Of a DNA stretch of 15,402 bases, positions 14,689-15,402 are shown in pieces. The DNA comes from Alloprevotella sp. (lineage in GTDB: Bacteria > Bacteroidota > Bacteroidia > Bacteroidales > Bacteroidaceae). The stretch spans positions 1 to 15,402 of the forward strand of contig JABZGM010000030.1 in NCBI GenBank assembly GCA_015259235.1, read 5' to 3'. A program made the translations under genes and the position numbers. The notes under the pieces are model-generated. The model saw nothing but the letters and a program-made list of their open reading frames with translations. It was not told where the DNA came from and made no database searches. Each line of letters opens with the position of its first letter. The first letter of the stretch is position 1.

Positions 14689-15110
14689 CAAATAGAGTCC
14701 ATCCACACTTTTCGTGAATTGAAACGCAACAGCACTAGGTGGGCAAGGATATTTGGTTCAAGGTGTACGACAAGGCAATGGAACGTCGCAAGCATTCCAC
14801 ACACAATGCTGCCCTTGCTCCCGAATTTTCCGCACACAAGCTCATTACAAAGTATTTGGGAGCCGTCGTCTATTTCGCAGTTCCTTATGCATCATGGCAA
14901 AAGGGGACGATAGAAAATACAGATAGACTCATCAGACAGTATATACCAAAGCAGGCAAACTTTGACGACTACACCAACAAAAAGATTGCAATGATACAGA
15001 AGAAAATCAATAATAGACCCCGACAGAAACTCAATTTTGAAACACCCAAAAAAGAGTACTACAAAAGAAGATCGTAATTATGCACTTGCTGGTTGACTCT
15101 ACGGCTTGAT
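14689..15110 (+). mobile_element. Probable internally deleted IS30-family insertion sequence
   Basis: The region carries the 3' part of an IS30 transposase gene. Possible terminal repeats are TAGAGTC at 14693-14699 and its inverse GACTCTA at 15095-15101, placed 46 bases before and 18 bases after the coding remnant. Similarity beyond these seven bases is weak, so the exact ends are uncertain. A full IS30 element is about 1.1 kb, so most of the interior would be missing. Confidence 0.4.
14739..15077 (+). pseudogene. Truncated IS30-family transposase (C-terminal part)
   Basis: Only about the last 90 residues of an IS30-type DDE transposase are recognisable. Diagnostic stretches are EFSAHKLITKYLGAVVYF, PYASWQKGTIENTDRLIRQY with the catalytic glutamate (Glu59 of this frame), and KINNRPRQKLNFETPKKEY. 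The full protein is about 300-380 residues. The N-terminal DNA-binding domain and the first catalytic aspartate are absent. The usual TDNG-EF motif with the second aspartate reads ALAPEF here, so that residue is missing as well. The first 30 residues do not look like the family and probably mark a deletion junction. It cannot encode an active transposase. It lies just right of the long inverted-repeat element, which suggests this spot has accepted mobile DNA more than once. Confidence 0.8.
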
Positions 15111-15147
15111 TTTTGGTGTCATTGTCGAAATAAAACAAGAGAATGAT

Positions 15148-15177
15148 CTTGCTTTCTCTCAAAAATGTGTAACTTTA
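15148..15177 (+). promoter_or_regulatory. Bacteroidota-type promoter for the partial gene at 15232
   Basis: CTTG (15148-15151) is followed after 18 bases by TAACTTTA (15170-15177), one base from TAnnTTTG. It sits outside the insertion-sequence remnant and gives a leader of about 50 bases before the ATG at 15232. Confidence 0.5.
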
Positions 15178-15231
15178 CAAACGAATAAGTGTAAATTGTT
15201 TGTGTTTTAAGCAGTTCTGTCGTTATTGATT

Positions 15232-15402
15232 ATGGCTATGCGAGAAAGTCTTAAGAATTTAATTCAAAGTTCAATTATTTTGCAGTATTGTCTACCTTAT
15301 AATGTTGCAAATAAGCAAATTTCACGCTCGTGTATTTCAACAGGAGAAGATTATTGCTTACTTCAAAATGGGACCGATATTGATGTTGCAAACATAATCT
15401 AT
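15232..15402 (+). CDS. Start of an unidentified AT-rich gene, cut by the window end
   Basis: An open frame starts at ATG 15232 and runs without a stop for 57 codons to the edge of the window. The visible residues begin MAMRESLKNLIQSSIILQYC and include NKQISRSCISTGEDYCLLQNG. I do not recognise the family. There is no signal peptide, so the product is probably cytoplasmic. A promoter is found upstream at proper spacing. Codon use is clearly more AT-rich than in dnaA or thrA, which fits a recently acquired gene. ATG 15238 is an alternative start two codons later. With only 57 residues, the call rests on the uninterrupted frame, the promoter and protein-like composition. Confidence 0.5.
   Translation, partial: MAMRESLKNLIQSSIILQYCLPYNVANKQISRSCISTGEDYCLLQNGTDIDVANIIY

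Noticed and set aside
1..15402. tRNA and rRNA genes
   Set aside because: No T-arm-like GGTTCRANNCC with pairing stems and no conserved rRNA segments were recognised by eye; a covariance search was not possible.

Overview
The window looks like a chromosomal segment of a Bacteroidota species. A host-associated Bacteroidales member of Prevotellaceae type is most likely, but the genus cannot be fixed from sequence alone. The signs are a single-chain aspartokinase/homoserine dehydrogenase, a GHL10/YngK-type exported glycosidase, a DUF389 membrane protein, small exported beta-barrel proteins ending in phenylalanine, absence of purine-rich ribosome binding sites, and several promoters with the Bacteroidota -7 element TAnnTTTG.

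Layout. (1) 1-395 has no gene. (2) 396-4657 is a plus-strand run: a small exported TonB-C-domain protein, a membrane histidine kinase, its OmpR-type response regulator, and dnaA. The response regulator is interrupted by one in-frame TGA between otherwise intact halves. TGA also ends the kinase gene, so it acts as a stop in this genome. (3) 4658-5080 holds a degenerate repeat array behind dnaA and a perfect 14-bp hairpin. (4) 5081-6094 encodes an exported protein of unknown function. A perfect 20-bp inverted repeat separates it from the converging minus-strand cluster. (5) The minus-strand cluster 6236-9045 holds a DUF389 protein and two related small outer-membrane-type barrel proteins. Heptamer repeats lie just upstream of the DUF389 gene. 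(6) 9404-10903 encodes the GHL10-type glycosidase and 11142-13568 encodes thrA, both on the plus strand, each followed by a strong hairpin.

(7) From 13569 to the end the character changes. First come a pyrimidine-rich strand and then an approximately 440-bp element bounded by long inverted repeats. Each arm has a perfect 25-bp core and a GC-rich palindromic tip, and the interior carries short tandem repeats. Next is a truncated, probably internally deleted IS30-family insertion sequence. The window closes with an AT-rich region where a new gene begins under a good Bacteroidota promoter and runs off the end. This right-hand 1.8 kb looks like accessory DNA.

The most notable observations are the TGA-interrupted response regulator, the long inverted-repeat element (MITE-like or an invertible segment), and the repeat array behind dnaA. 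No CRISPR, tRNA or rRNA was recognised, and no complete defence or secretion system is visible.
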